Shown: positions 28,282 through 37,236 of the stretch, piece by piece
Numbering within the stretch: the first letter of the stretch is position 1
Layout: every line of letters starts with the position of its first letter
Source of the DNA: an uncultured Paracoccaceae bacterium
Lineage (GTDB): Bacteria; Pseudomonadota; Alphaproteobacteria; Rhodobacterales; Rhodobacteraceae
Assembly: GCA_947503935.1 (NCBI GenBank)
Contig: CANNFR010000009.1
Coordinates: forward strand, 118,501 to 182,500
Length of the DNA stretch: 64,000 bases
Reading direction: 5' to 3'
Made by a program: the position numbers and the translations under genes
Notes under the pieces: model-generated
What the model was told of the DNA's origin: nothing
The model's input: the letters and a program-made list of their open reading frames with translations, nothing else
The model's database searches: none

Positions 28282-29268
28282 ATGCCTGATCAACTTCTCT
28301 TTGCGATCGAAGTCACGCTGAACGGGCTGATGGCGGGCGTGATGTATGCACTTGTCGCCTTGGGATTTGTGCTGATCTTCAAGGCATCGGGCATCTTCAA
28401 CTATGCGCAGGGCGTCATGGCCTTGTTTGCCGCGCTGACGCTGGTCGGTATCCAGCAGGGGCAGGTGCCCTTTGCCCATCTGATCAACGCGACCTTCGGC
28501 ACCGAGATCCATTATTTCGGCTGGACTGTGCCGTCGCTTCTGGCGATCGCGCTGACTGTGGTTGTCATGGTCGGCCTTGCCATCGCGGTGGAAAAGCTGG
28601 TGCTGAAGCATCTGGTCAATCAAGAGCCGATCATCCTTTTCATGGCGACGATTGGCCTGGCTTACTTTCTCGAAGGGCTGGGCGACATCATGTGGGGCGC
28701 CGATATCAAGCGGATGGATGTGGGCCTGCCGCAGGGCCTGAACACCGTGATCGACGACACGACGTTCGGCTGGTTCGGCTATGGCTTTTTCATCGACAAT
28801 CTCGATCTGATCGCCACCGCCATTGCCGCCGGTCTGGTTCTGGCGCTGATGATCTTCAGCCAGTATTCGCGCGAGGGCCGGGCGCTTCGCGCAGTGGCCG
28901 ATGACCATCAGGCTGCCCTTAGCGTTGGCATTTCGCTGCAATTCATCTGGATCCTGGTCTGGTCGATTGCGGGCTTCGTGGCGCTGGTGGCGGGTATCAT
29001 GTGGGGCACGAAACTGGGCGTGCAATTCTCGCTGTCGCTGATCGCGCTGAAGGCGCTGCCGGTTCTGATGCTGGGCGGCTTCACTTCGATCCCTGGTGCG
29101 ATCGTTGGCGGGTTGATTATCGGGGTGGGTGAGAAACTGTTTGAGTTCCTTGTCGGCCCGCTTGTGGGCGGTGCCACCGAAAACTGGTTCGCCTATGTGC
29201 TGGCGCTGATCTTCCTCGTCTTCCGGCCACAGGGCCTGTTCGGCGAAAAGATCATCGAGAGGGTGTGA
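28282..29268 (+). CDS. Branched-chain-type ABC transporter permease, LivH type
   Basis: This 328-residue inner-membrane protein has about eight hydrophobic segments and the LivH signatures GVMYALVALGFVLIFKASG and ALRAVADDHQAALSVGI (the cytoplasmic coupling loop). It lies 68 bases after the LivG-type gene; that gap contains two close copies of TGTGCAC. It forms the membrane channel with the LivM-type protein encoded 404 bases further on. Confidence 0.93.
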   Translation: MPDQLLFAIEVTLNGLMAGVMYALVALGFVLIFKASGIFNYAQGVMALFAALTLVGIQQGQVPFAHLINATFGTEIHYFGWTVPSLLAIALTVVVMVGLAIAVEKLVLKHLVNQEPIILFMATIGLAYFLEGLGDIMWGADIKRMDVGLPQGLNTVIDDTTFGWFGYGFFIDNLDLIATAIAAGLVLALMIFSQYSREGRALRAVADDHQAALSVGISLQFIWILVWSIAGFVALVAGIMWGTKLGVQFSLSLIALKALPVLMLGGFTSIPGAIVGGLIIGVGEKLFEFLVGPLVGGATENWFAYVLALIFLVFRPQGLFGEKIIERV

Positions 29269-29301
29269 TGCTTTTAACGCAGATCAAAGGGCTAGCTGAA
29301 G

Positions 29302-29673
29302 ATGAAAACGCTGAGAGTTATCGCTGCCATCGCGATGTTAGGCGCTCTGGCTTTGGCGCTATTTTCGCTTGCCGTTCTGCCATTTCTGCTGGGGATGCCA
29401 AAACTACTTCTGGCCGGCTATCTGCTGCTAAGTTTAGGCACGCCCTTTCTTTTGCTGCCGGTGTTGGCGAAGCCCGGCACGCTTACCCGGAGATTTGTCA
29501 TATTACTGGTGATTTTCGGGTTTGGCTGGGTCGTCGTTGGGGTCTTTCCTTTGCTCATGCGAATGGTCGGTTTCGAAATCCATCCCGAATTCTATCCTGC
29601 ATTTCTTTTTCAGGGCGCTGCGACGATCCTCGTCGGCCTTATGCTTCTCAAGCAAGAGAAGGAGTTTAGCTGA
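29302..29673 (+). CDS. Small four-helix membrane protein, orphan
   Basis: The 123-residue product has four hydrophobic stretches (about 5-30, 37-55, 65-88 and 98-115) and few charged residues. I recognise no family. It is inserted between the two permease genes of the transporter, and the LivM-type gene starts in its stop codon (TGATG), so it is translated with the operon. It may be an accessory subunit or a passenger gene; its codon use is poorer in GC than the permeases. Confidence 0.7.
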   Translation: MKTLRVIAAIAMLGALALALFSLAVLPFLLGMPKLLLAGYLLLSLGTPFLLLPVLAKPGTLTRRFVILLVIFGFGWVVVGVFPLLMRMVGFEIHPEFYPAFLFQGAATILVGLMLLKQEKEFS

Positions 29674-30749
29674 TGTTTTATCGTGAAGCAGGCGATTTTA
29701 GCACGACGTACCAGCAGGACAGCCAGACCTTTCCGATCAAGTTCGACCGGTATCGGTATTACATCGTGCTGGCCGTAGCGTTCGGGATCATCCCGTTCAT
29801 CATCAACGATTACTGGGCCAGTGCGGTTTTTGTGCCGTTCCTGATCTACGCCATTGCGGCGATGGGGCTGAACATCCTCACGGGCTATTGCGGGCAGGTC
29901 TCGCTTGGCACCGGCGGGTTCATGGCTGTGGGGGCCTATGCCTGCTACAAGCTGATGACGGCCTTCCCGGATGTCTCGATCGTCCTTCATGTGCTGCTGT
30001 CGGGTTTCATCACGGCGGGGGTCGGCGTGCTTTTCGGGCTGCCGTCACTGCGGATCAAGGGGTTCTACCTGGCCGTTGCCACGCTGGCTGCGCAGTTCTT
30101 TCTGGTCTGGCTCTTCAACCGCGTGGGCTGGTTCTACAACTACTCGGCATCGGGCCAGATCAGCGCGCCGGAGCGCACGGTGTTCAGCATTCCCGTCACC
30201 GGCCCGAATACCGAGGCCTGGGCGAAATACATGATCTGCCTGGTCTTCGTGGTCGTCCTGGCCTGGGTCGCGCGGAACCTGACACGGGGGGCGCTGGGCC
30301 GGCAATGGATGGCGATCCGCGATATGGATATCGCGGCCGAGATCATCGGGGTGAACCCGCTGAAGGCCAAGCTGACGGCCTTCGCGGTATCGTCGTTCTT
30401 TGTGGGCATCGCGGGCGCGCTGTTCTTTGCGGTCTATCTGGGCGCGGTCGAGGTGGGCGAGGTGTTCGGCATCCAAAAGTCGTTCCTGGTGCTCTTCATG
30501 ATCATCATCGGCGGGCTTGGCAGCATCTTCGGCAGCTTTGCGGGGGCGGCGTTCCTGGTGCTGCTGCCGGTGCTTTTGAAGAACGTCCTTGTGGGCGGCC
30601 TTGGCTGGCCGACCGATCTGGCCGCGCATCTGGAACTGATGATCGTCGGCGGCCTGATCATCACGTTCCTGATCGCCGAACCGCACGGGCTGGCCCAGCT
30701 CTGGCGGGTGGCGAAGGAGAAACTCAGGCTCTGGCCCTTCCCGCATTGA
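29673..30749 (+). CDS. Branched-chain-type ABC transporter permease, LivM type
   Basis: The 358-residue permease has roughly ten hydrophobic segments. Family signatures are GLNILTGYCGQVSLGTGGFMAVG, which I split here as GLNILTGYCGQVSLG then TGGFMAVG, SLRIKGFYLAVATLA, and the coupling loop AIRDMDIAAEIIGVNPLKAK. The N terminus (about 35 residues) is longer than usual and hydrophilic. It pairs with the LivH-type permease. Confidence 0.93.
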   Translation: MFYREAGDFSTTYQQDSQTFPIKFDRYRYYIVLAVAFGIIPFIINDYWASAVFVPFLIYAIAAMGLNILTGYCGQVSLGTGGFMAVGAYACYKLMTAFPDVSIVLHVLLSGFITAGVGVLFGLPSLRIKGFYLAVATLAAQFFLVWLFNRVGWFYNYSASGQISAPERTVFSIPVTGPNTEAWAKYMICLVFVVVLAWVARNLTRGALGRQWMAIRDMDIAAEIIGVNPLKAKLTAFAVSSFFVGIAGALFFAVYLGAVEVGEVFGIQKSFLVLFMIIIGGLGSIFGSFAGAAFLVLLPVLLKNVLVGGLGWPTDLAAHLELMIVGGLIITFLIAEPHGLAQLWRVAKEKLRLWPFPH

Positions 30750-30795
30750 GGGGCCTTTACGAAACCATCGAACAAACTTCAGGGAGGAGTAAACG

Positions 30796-32079
30796 ATGAA
30801 ACTGAAACTGACAGCCTTGGCTCTGTCCGCCCTTATGGCGGCAGGCCCGGCGATGGCGGAGCTTGTGTTCCCCTCGCTGTCCTATCGCACGGGGCCTTAC
30901 GGCGCCAACGGCATTCCCTTCGCCGATGGCTATGCCGATTACTTCACGTTGCTGAATGAGCGTGACGGCGGCATCGGCGGCGTGATGACGCGCGTGCCCG
31001 AATGCGAAACGGCCTATAACACCGAAAAGGGTGTGGAATGCTACGAGGCCACCAAGGGCGACAACCCGCTGATCTATCAGCCGCTGTCGACCGGCATCAC
31101 CTATCAGCTGATCCCCAAAGTTTCGGCCGACGGCTTTCCGCTGCACACGATGGGTTATGGCCGGACTTCGGCGGCCAACGGCAAGATCTTTGAGTGGGTC
31201 TTCAACTACCCCGCCAATTACTGGGACGGCGCCTCGATCGCGATCAACTATCTGCTGGACGAAAACGGCGGCAGCCTTGAGGGCAAGAAGATCGCGCTGG
31301 TCTATCATAACTCGGCCTACGGCAAGGAGCCGATCCGCACTTTGCAGGAATTGGCGGCCAAGCACGGCTACGAGTTGCTGGAAATTCCGGTCGACCATCC
31401 CGGGCAGGAGCAGAAAAGCCAGTGGCTGCAAATCCGTCAGCAACGGCCCGATTTCGTGCTGATGTGGGGCTGGGGCGTGATGAACCAGGTGGCCATTCAA
31501 GAGGCCGCGAACATCCGGTTCCCGATGGAGAACTTCATCGGTGTCTGGTGGTCGGGCTCTGAGAATGATGTGATCCCGGCCGGTGCGGGCGCCGATGGTT
31601 ACAAGTCGCTCAACATGCACAATATCGGCACCGACTTTCCGCTTTATGACGACCTGAAGACCCATGTCTACGACGCGGGCATGGCGGCCGGTGCGGGCGA
31701 TCAGATGGGCACGGTTCTCTATAACCGTGGGATCTATGCGGCGATGCTGGCGGCCGAGGCAGCCAAGACGGCGCAGGAGATCCACGGCACCGCCCAGATC
31801 AACGCCGCACAGATGCGCGACGGGATGGAGGCGCTGGAGATCACCGAAGAGAAGATGGCAGCCCTTGGCATGCCAAACTTCGGGCCGGCCTTCAGTGTGA
31901 CCTGTGAAAACCACGGTGGATCGGGCCGCGCGAAGATACAGCAATGGGACGCCGACACCCAGACCTGGACGATCCTGACCGACTGGATCGACAGCGACCG
32001 GTCGGTGATCGACCCGCTCATCGCCGCCGATTCCGCCGCCTATGCTGCCGAGGCCGGCGTGGAAGAACGCTGCAACTGA
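30796..32079 (+). CDS. Periplasmic substrate-binding protein of the ABC transporter
   Basis: The 427-residue protein has a cleavable signal peptide (LTALALSALMAAGPAMA) and the Leu/Ile/Val-binding-protein fold, with KIALVYHNSAYGKEPIRTL and a long C-terminal lobe. It has a strong GGGAGGAG ribosome-binding site. It is longer than amino-acid-binding LivJ (about 370) and resembles the versions clustered with acyl-CoA ligases. The ligand is unknown; an aromatic or fatty acid is inferred from context. Three hairpins follow the gene. Confidence 0.92.
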   Translation: MKLKLTALALSALMAAGPAMAELVFPSLSYRTGPYGANGIPFADGYADYFTLLNERDGGIGGVMTRVPECETAYNTEKGVECYEATKGDNPLIYQPLSTGITYQLIPKVSADGFPLHTMGYGRTSAANGKIFEWVFNYPANYWDGASIAINYLLDENGGSLEGKKIALVYHNSAYGKEPIRTLQELAAKHGYELLEIPVDHPGQEQKSQWLQIRQQRPDFVLMWGWGVMNQVAIQEAANIRFPMENFIGVWWSGSENDVIPAGAGADGYKSLNMHNIGTDFPLYDDLKTHVYDAGMAAGAGDQMGTVLYNRGIYAAMLAAEAAKTAQEIHGTAQINAAQMRDGMEALEITEEKMAALGMPNFGPAFSVTCENHGGSGRAKIQQWDADTQTWTILTDWIDSDRSVIDPLIAADSAAYAAEAGVEERCN

Positions 32080-32090
32080 GAGATGCGACA

Positions 32091-32182
32091 CCCCGGGCCT
32101 GACCCGGGGTCTCGCCCGACCAAGGGGCGCGGCGGGCCAACCGCCGCCCCCCAGAACACGAGGTTCCGGGTCAAGCCCGGAA
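32091..32182. repeat. Three consecutive 7-5-7 hairpins
   Basis: Three perfect stem-loops of 19 bases each occur at 32091-32109, 32129-32147 and 32164-32182, all with 7-base stems and 5-base loops. They lie between the binding-protein and ATPase genes. Such structures commonly protect the upstream mRNA and reduce expression of the gene behind. The GGGTCAAGCCC core resembles dispersed repeats of alphaproteobacterial genomes. Confidence 0.7.
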
Positions 32183-32214
32183 CAGCTTGGCGCAAAACGT
32201 GATTGAGGTTCTCC

Positions 32215-33039
32215 ATGCTCGATACAGCACCGACCCGCCAGACCCTGCTTGAGGTCAACAATATCGAGGTGATCTACAACCACGTGATCCTTGTCTTGAA
32301 GGGTGTGTCGCTGGATGTGGCCGAGGGTGGCATCACGGCCCTTCTGGGCGGCAACGGCGCGGGCAAGACGACGACACTCAAGGCGATCTCGAACCTTCTG
32401 AAGTCAGAACGCGGCGAGGTCACCAAGGGCTCGATCACCTATCGGGGCGAGCGTATTCAAGACCTCGCACCTTCGGATCTGGTCAAGCGCGGCGTGATCC
32501 AGGTGATGGAGGGCCGCCATTGCTTTGAGCATCTGACGGTTGAGGAAAACCTTCTGACCGGCGCCTATACCCGCAAGGACGGCCGCGCCGCCATCGCCGA
32601 TGATCTTGAGCTGGTCTACCAATACTTCCCGCGCCTCAAGGAACGCCGCAAAAGCCAGGCGGGCTATACGAGCGGCGGTGAGCAGCAGATGACGGCGATC
32701 GGCCGCGCGCTGATGAGCCGGCCCAAGATGATCCTTCTGGATGAGCCCTCGATGGGCCTCGCGCCGCAGCTGGTCGAACAGATCTTCGAGATCGTGAAGC
32801 GGCTGAACGAAGAGCAGGGCGTGACCTTCCTTCTGGCCGAGCAGAACACCAACGTCGCGCTGCGCTATGCCCATGTCGGCTACATCCTGGAAAGCGGCCG
32901 TGTCGTGATGGAGGGTAGCGCGGCGGACTTGCGCGAAAACCCGGATGTGAAAGAATTCTACCTCGGCGTCTCCGAAGAAGGCCGCAAAAGCTTTCGCGAC
33001 GTGCGCAGCTACCGCCGCCGTAAGCGGTGGCTCAGCTGA
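32215..33039 (+). CDS. ABC transporter ATP-binding protein, LivF type
   Basis: The 274-residue ATPase has Walker A LLGGNGAGKTT, signature YTSGGEQQMTAIGRAL, Walker B MILLDEPSMGLAP and the LivF end GSAADLRENPDVKEFYLG. The C-terminal 22 residues are basic (RSYRRRKRWLS). The ATG at 32215 has GAGG six bases before it. It completes the five-component importer. Confidence 0.94.
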   Translation: MLDTAPTRQTLLEVNNIEVIYNHVILVLKGVSLDVAEGGITALLGGNGAGKTTTLKAISNLLKSERGEVTKGSITYRGERIQDLAPSDLVKRGVIQVMEGRHCFEHLTVEENLLTGAYTRKDGRAAIADDLELVYQYFPRLKERRKSQAGYTSGGEQQMTAIGRALMSRPKMILLDEPSMGLAPQLVEQIFEIVKRLNEEQGVTFLLAEQNTNVALRYAHVGYILESGRVVMEGSAADLRENPDVKEFYLGVSEEGRKSFRDVRSYRRRKRWLS

Positions 33040-33098
33040 TGGACGGACCCGCAGCCGCGCTTGGGTCGTTAGGTGCCAAACCGATATCGGAGGCTACC

Positions 33099-34097
33099 AT
33101 GTTGAAATCCATCGCCCTGTCACTTGCCCGCTTTGTTGAACGCGGGCTGGAAAGGATCGGGCGGCGGCGCGATGCCGATCCGGTGCTGGAGGCCTATAGC
33201 GGCTATGCCACGCCGGACGGGCTGGTGCTGCGCGGGCGGGTTCTGACGCATCTGCGCGAGGAAACGCCTGATCCGCGCCAATCGCGCTGGGTGAATTTCC
33301 GGCAAATGCTGTCGCTCTTCGTGACCGATGAGGTGGCGGATGTGGCGGTTGAAGGCGCAGGCGCCAAGGCCATCAGCAATGCGGAAGGCTATGTCACCCT
33401 GCAGGTGCCGAAATCCGCGGCCGAGGGCGAGGCCGGGGCGGCCTGGGCCGGGGTGGCGGTGCGGATTGCCGGGCGGCCCGAGACCGAGCTTGCCTTTCCG
33501 GTGCGCCTGACCGGCGCTGCCGACTGGCTGATCATCTCTGATGTCGACGACACGATAATCGAGACGGGCGCCCACAGCCTGGCCCGCAACCTTTGGACCA
33601 CCTTCACCGGGTCGGCCCTGACGCGGAAGGTGCATGAAGACGCGCGCGCCCTGATGCAGCGGCTGGTCGAGGGCGATCGCAACCCGGTCTTCTACGTCTC
33701 ATCCAGCCCGTGGAACCTGCACCGGTTTCTGGACGCCCTGATGGCCCGAAATAACGTGCCGAAAGGCCCGATGCTTCTGCGCGATCTGGGCGTCAGCGAG
33801 GCCGGCATCGGCGACAGCCACCACGACCACAAGGGCGCGGCGATCGATAAGATCCTGGCGGCTAATCCCGGCCTCAATTGCTTCTTGATGGGCGATAGCG
33901 GCCAGAAGGATGCCTTCGTCTATCGCGACGCGATCCGCCGCCATTCCGGCCGTGTCAAGGGTGTCGCCCTGCGTGAGCCTGCGCCGGGTGTCGGTGCCGA
34001 CGACGCGGCCGCCATAGTCGAGATCGAGGCGATGGGCGTGCCATGCTTTCACGGGCCGAATTTCGAGGGGGCCTTGCAACATTGGGGATTGCAATGA
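33099..34097 (+). CDS. App1/DUF2183-type phosphatase domain protein
   Basis: The 332-residue product matches the DUF2183 family, related to yeast phosphatidate phosphatase App1. The HAD-like catalytic motif is ISDVDDTIIETGA, then YVSSSPWNLHRFLDAL and LMGDSGQKDAFVY. An N-terminal beta-rich domain (about 20-140) with RGRVLTHLRE precedes it. GGAGG stands five bases before the ATG. It overlaps the next ligase by four bases. Phosphatidate hydrolysis is inferred from the family and would link the cluster to lipids. Confidence 0.9.
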   Translation: MLKSIALSLARFVERGLERIGRRRDADPVLEAYSGYATPDGLVLRGRVLTHLREETPDPRQSRWVNFRQMLSLFVTDEVADVAVEGAGAKAISNAEGYVTLQVPKSAAEGEAGAAWAGVAVRIAGRPETELAFPVRLTGAADWLIISDVDDTIIETGAHSLARNLWTTFTGSALTRKVHEDARALMQRLVEGDRNPVFYVSSSPWNLHRFLDALMARNNVPKGPMLLRDLGVSEAGIGDSHHDHKGAAIDKILAANPGLNCFLMGDSGQKDAFVYRDAIRRHSGRVKGVALREPAPGVGADDAAAIVEIEAMGVPCFHGPNFEGALQHWGLQ

Positions 34098-35290
34098 GCT
34101 TTTATGATGATCTTGAAACCCGGTCACCCGACCAGCGCGCGGCCGATCAGCTTGCGCTTTTGCGCACGCAGGTCGCGCGGGTCGCCGAGGCGCCGGGCAG
34201 TCGCGGCTTTGACGGGGTCGATCTGCAGGATCTGTCGGATCTGCGCCATCTGCCGGTTCTGCGCAAATCCGACCTTGGCGCCTGGCAGAAGGCCGACCGC
34301 CCGTTCGGCGGTATCGCGGTGTCGAATGTCAGCCATATCTTCCAGTCTCCAGGCCCGATCTATGAGCCCGGCGGGACCGGCGGCGATTGGTGGCGTCTGG
34401 GCCGCTTTCTGCGCGCGGCAGGCATTGGTGAGGGCGATGTCGTGCAGAACTGCTTTGCCTATCACTTCACGCCGGCGGGTCACATGTTCGAAAGCGGCGC
34501 GCGGGCCGTGCGCGCGACACTCTTTCCGGCCGGCACCGGCCAGACCGAATTGCAGGTGCGCGCGGCGGCCGATATCGGCGCCACGGCCTATGCCGGCACG
34601 CCCGATTTCCTGAAGGTCATCCTGGATAAGGCCGCCGAAATGGGCGAGCGTCTGGCGTTTACCAAAGCCGCGGTCGGGGGTGGTGCGCTGTTCCCCTCGC
34701 TTCGTCAGGAATATGCCGATCGCGGCATCGCCTGTCTGCAATGCTACGCCACTGCGGACCTCGGCAACATCGCCTATGAAAGCGCGGCGATGGAGGGGAT
34801 GATCGTCGATGAGGGCGTGATCGTCGAGATCGTGCGCCCCGGCACCGGTGACCCGGTGGCAGAAGGCGAGGTTGGCGAGGTTGTGGTAACGGCGCTTAAC
34901 CCCGATTACCCGCTGATCCGGTTCGCCACCGGCGACCTTAGCGCCATTCTGCCCGGCACCAGCCCCTGTGGCCGCACCAACATGCGGATCAAGGGTTGGA
35001 TGGGCCGCGCCGATCAGACCACCAAGATCAAGGGCATGTTCGTCCGTCCGGAACAGGTCGCGGCCTTCGTGGCCAAACATGCCGAGGTGGCGCGCGCCCG
35101 CGTCGTCGCGACACGCGAGGGCGAGATGGACGCGATGGTTGTCCATATTGAGACACCCGCCGACGATCCGGGCGCTTATGAGGCTTCGTTATTGGATAGC
35201 CTCAAGTTAAGGGGCAGGATCGAACTTGTGGCGCCGGGGTCCTTGCCGAACGATGGCAAGGTGATCGAGGATCTCCGCAGCTACGAGTAA
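34094..35290 (+). CDS. Phenylacetate-CoA ligase-like AMP-binding protein
   Basis: The 398-residue protein belongs to the PaaK branch of adenylate-forming enzymes: N-terminal RSPDQRAADQLALLRTQVAR, then FQSPGPIYEPGGTGGDWWR, CYATADLGNIAYES, and the C-terminal domain RADQTTKIKGMFVRPEQV. It is shorter than PaaK (about 430). Its start overlaps the phosphatase stop. It closes the transporter cluster, so this cluster has an acyl- or aryl-CoA-forming enzyme at each end. Confidence 0.9.
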   Translation: MSFYDDLETRSPDQRAADQLALLRTQVARVAEAPGSRGFDGVDLQDLSDLRHLPVLRKSDLGAWQKADRPFGGIAVSNVSHIFQSPGPIYEPGGTGGDWWRLGRFLRAAGIGEGDVVQNCFAYHFTPAGHMFESGARAVRATLFPAGTGQTELQVRAAADIGATAYAGTPDFLKVILDKAAEMGERLAFTKAAVGGGALFPSLRQEYADRGIACLQCYATADLGNIAYESAAMEGMIVDEGVIVEIVRPGTGDPVAEGEVGEVVVTALNPDYPLIRFATGDLSAILPGTSPCGRTNMRIKGWMGRADQTTKIKGMFVRPEQVAAFVAKHAEVARARVVATREGEMDAMVVHIETPADDPGAYEASLLDSLKLRGRIELVAPGSLPNDGKVIEDLRSYE

Positions 35291-35313
35291 CGCAGTCGTA
35301 TCCGGAGGAATGT

Positions 35314-36975
35314 ATGACCCGTGGATTGATCATTGCCCTGATGATGGCCGCGACGCCTGTCATGGGCCAAGACGTGGCCTTGCTGATCGGCAATCGCGAT
35401 TACCCCAATGCGCGTGATATCGCGGCCGCCGACGACCTGCCGGATGCATCCGAGGCGCTGTCGGATGCCGGTTTCCGAGTGTTTCGCGGCGATGATCTGA
35501 CAGCGGCCGAACAGCGCGATCTGGTACAGGAGTTTGCCAATGCGACCCGCGGGGCCGATCGGATCGTGATCGGTTTGTCGGGTCATTTCGCACGGGCGAG
35601 TTTTGGGGGGTGGTTTCTGGGCACGGATGCGGATGAACCGGACCTGGTTTCTGCTGGCGTACAGGGGATGCCATTGGACGTTATTTTGGCCATTGCCGCC
35701 CGTGCCCCTGGACGGTCTGTCGTGCTTTTGGGCACTGAGGATCGCAATATCGAACTGGGCTGGGGCATCAGATCAGGATTTCCCGGCATTCAAGCACCAC
35801 AGGGTGTCATGGTCATTCGCGGCGATGCCGATGATATCGCCGACTTTGTTGAGGGCCCGATGCTTGAGCGTGGCCAAAGCTTGATGCGTGGCCTGCGCGA
35901 CTATCCTTCGTTTTCCGTTATTGGATTTAGGTCCAACGGGATCGCATTTCTTCCGTCCGAAAGACCTCGTCTGGAAGAGCCCGCGCCACAGCCTCAACCA
36001 GAGCCCGGTTTTGGCAATCGTGGTTCTCTGGGTGCCGAGCGCGCGGCTTGGGCCGCGGCCCTGGCAGACGATACAATCGATGCGTACCAGGATTTCCTGC
36101 GGAGCTTTCCGAATGGCGTAAATGCCGAAAGCGCCCGTGCCGCCATCGACCGGCTACGGGATGAGCCCGAGGCCGATGCCCAGGGGCGGGAGGAGGCGTT
36201 GCGCCTGACCCGTGATCAGCGACGTTCGATCCAACGTCAGCTGACATTGCTCGACTACAACACGCGCGGCATTGACGGCATCTTTGGTCCCGCGACCCGC
36301 CGGGCCATCGGGGCCTGGCAGCGTGCCAATCAGTTTCAGCCGACCACCTATCTGGACCGCGAGCAGATCGTGCGAATCGGTGCGCAGGCCGAGCGGCGCT
36401 CGGCCGAGTTGGAGGCCGAGGCAGAGCGTCGCCGCGCCGAGCAGGAGCGGCTGGACCGCGCCTATTGGTCCGAAACCGGCGCGCGCGGTGATGAGGCCGG
36501 TCTGCGCGCCTATCTCGAGCGGTACCCGGACGGTCTGTACTCTGACGTCGCCGCCGAGCGTCTGCGCCCCTTCGATGACCGCCGGCGCCGCGAGGCAGAA
36601 GCCGCCGATCGCGACGCCTGGGAGCGCGCGACCGAACGCGACACGGTCGAGTCCTATCGCAGGTATTTGGAAGATCGCCCCCGCGGTGCATTCCGCGAAC
36701 GCGCAGAGGAGCGTATTGCCGCCCTGCGACGCGATGACGAAAACGAAGGCGCCGCGCGTGCCGAACAGGCGCTTGGCCTGAACCGCGCCACACGCAACCT
36801 GGTCGAGGCCAAGCTGCGCGATCTGGGTCTGAACCCGGGCCGCGTCGACGGAAACTTCGATCGAGACACCCGCCGCGCCATCCGCCGCTATCAACAGGCG
36901 CGCAACATCCCTGCAACGGGCTATCTGAGCCAGGATACGGTGGTCAGGCTTCTGGCAGACTCGATCTTCCGCTGA
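35314..36975 (+). CDS. Secreted caspase-like protein with two peptidoglycan-binding domains
   Basis: A signal peptide (IIALMMAATPVMG) precedes a caspase-like domain (VALLIGNRDYPNA to about residue 225). The His of the dyad seems kept in GLSGHFA, but the strand that should carry the Cys reads VVLLGTEDRN, so no catalytic Cys is visible. Two PG_binding_1 domains follow at about 290-350 (IDGIFGPATRRAIGAWQ) and 487-550 (VDGNFDRDTRRAIRRYQ), separated by an Arg/Glu-rich coiled coil. The 553-residue protein probably acts in the periplasm on or near the cell wall, as a scaffold rather than a protease. Confidence 0.85.
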   Translation: MTRGLIIALMMAATPVMGQDVALLIGNRDYPNARDIAAADDLPDASEALSDAGFRVFRGDDLTAAEQRDLVQEFANATRGADRIVIGLSGHFARASFGGWFLGTDADEPDLVSAGVQGMPLDVILAIAARAPGRSVVLLGTEDRNIELGWGIRSGFPGIQAPQGVMVIRGDADDIADFVEGPMLERGQSLMRGLRDYPSFSVIGFRSNGIAFLPSERPRLEEPAPQPQPEPGFGNRGSLGAERAAWAAALADDTIDAYQDFLRSFPNGVNAESARAAIDRLRDEPEADAQGREEALRLTRDQRRSIQRQLTLLDYNTRGIDGIFGPATRRAIGAWQRANQFQPTTYLDREQIVRIGAQAERRSAELEAEAERRRAEQERLDRAYWSETGARGDEAGLRAYLERYPDGLYSDVAAERLRPFDDRRRREAEAADRDAWERATERDTVESYRRYLEDRPRGAFRERAEERIAALRRDDENEGAARAEQALGLNRATRNLVEAKLRDLGLNPGRVDGNFDRDTRRAIRRYQQARNIPATGYLSQDTVVRLLADSIFR

Positions 36976-37008
36976 AGCCTAAACACATCTCCATCGTGCC
37001 ACAGCGCA

Positions 37009-37027
37009 GGGCGGCAAAACGCCGCCC
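37009..37027 (+). terminator. Hairpin after the caspase-like gene
   Basis: GGGCGGC (37009-37015) and GCCGCCC (37021-37027) form a 7-bp GC-only stem with a five-base loop, 34 bases after the stop codon. No T run follows, so it may act with Rho or as an mRNA 3' end. Confidence 0.5.
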
Positions 37028-37053
37028 CCGCACCGGAGGCCTGATATTGAAGG

Positions 37054-37236
37054 TCAGATAACCCCGATCATCACATCACAAGCTGACCCATATTCCAGAG
37101 AAACGGCATGGCTGCCGTTCGCGCAGATCGCAGCGAATGCCAGGAACGAGCCCAGAGTGACCGATGCTGCGAACTCGATCAACGGCTGCTTCGAGTGTTG
37201 GCGATCAAAGACCCCGTGGGATCGTAAGCTGAGAAT
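37054..37236 (-). pseudogene. Open frame remnant downstream of the FAD oxidoreductase
   Basis: Immediately after the oxidoreductase stop, the same minus-strand frame is open for 60 codons and ends in TGA at 37056-37054. The translation contains QPLIEFAASVTLGSFLAFAA, which looks like a real membrane segment, but there is no ATG or well-placed GTG/TTG start. It may be the end of a small membrane protein gene whose start was lost. Confidence 0.3.
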
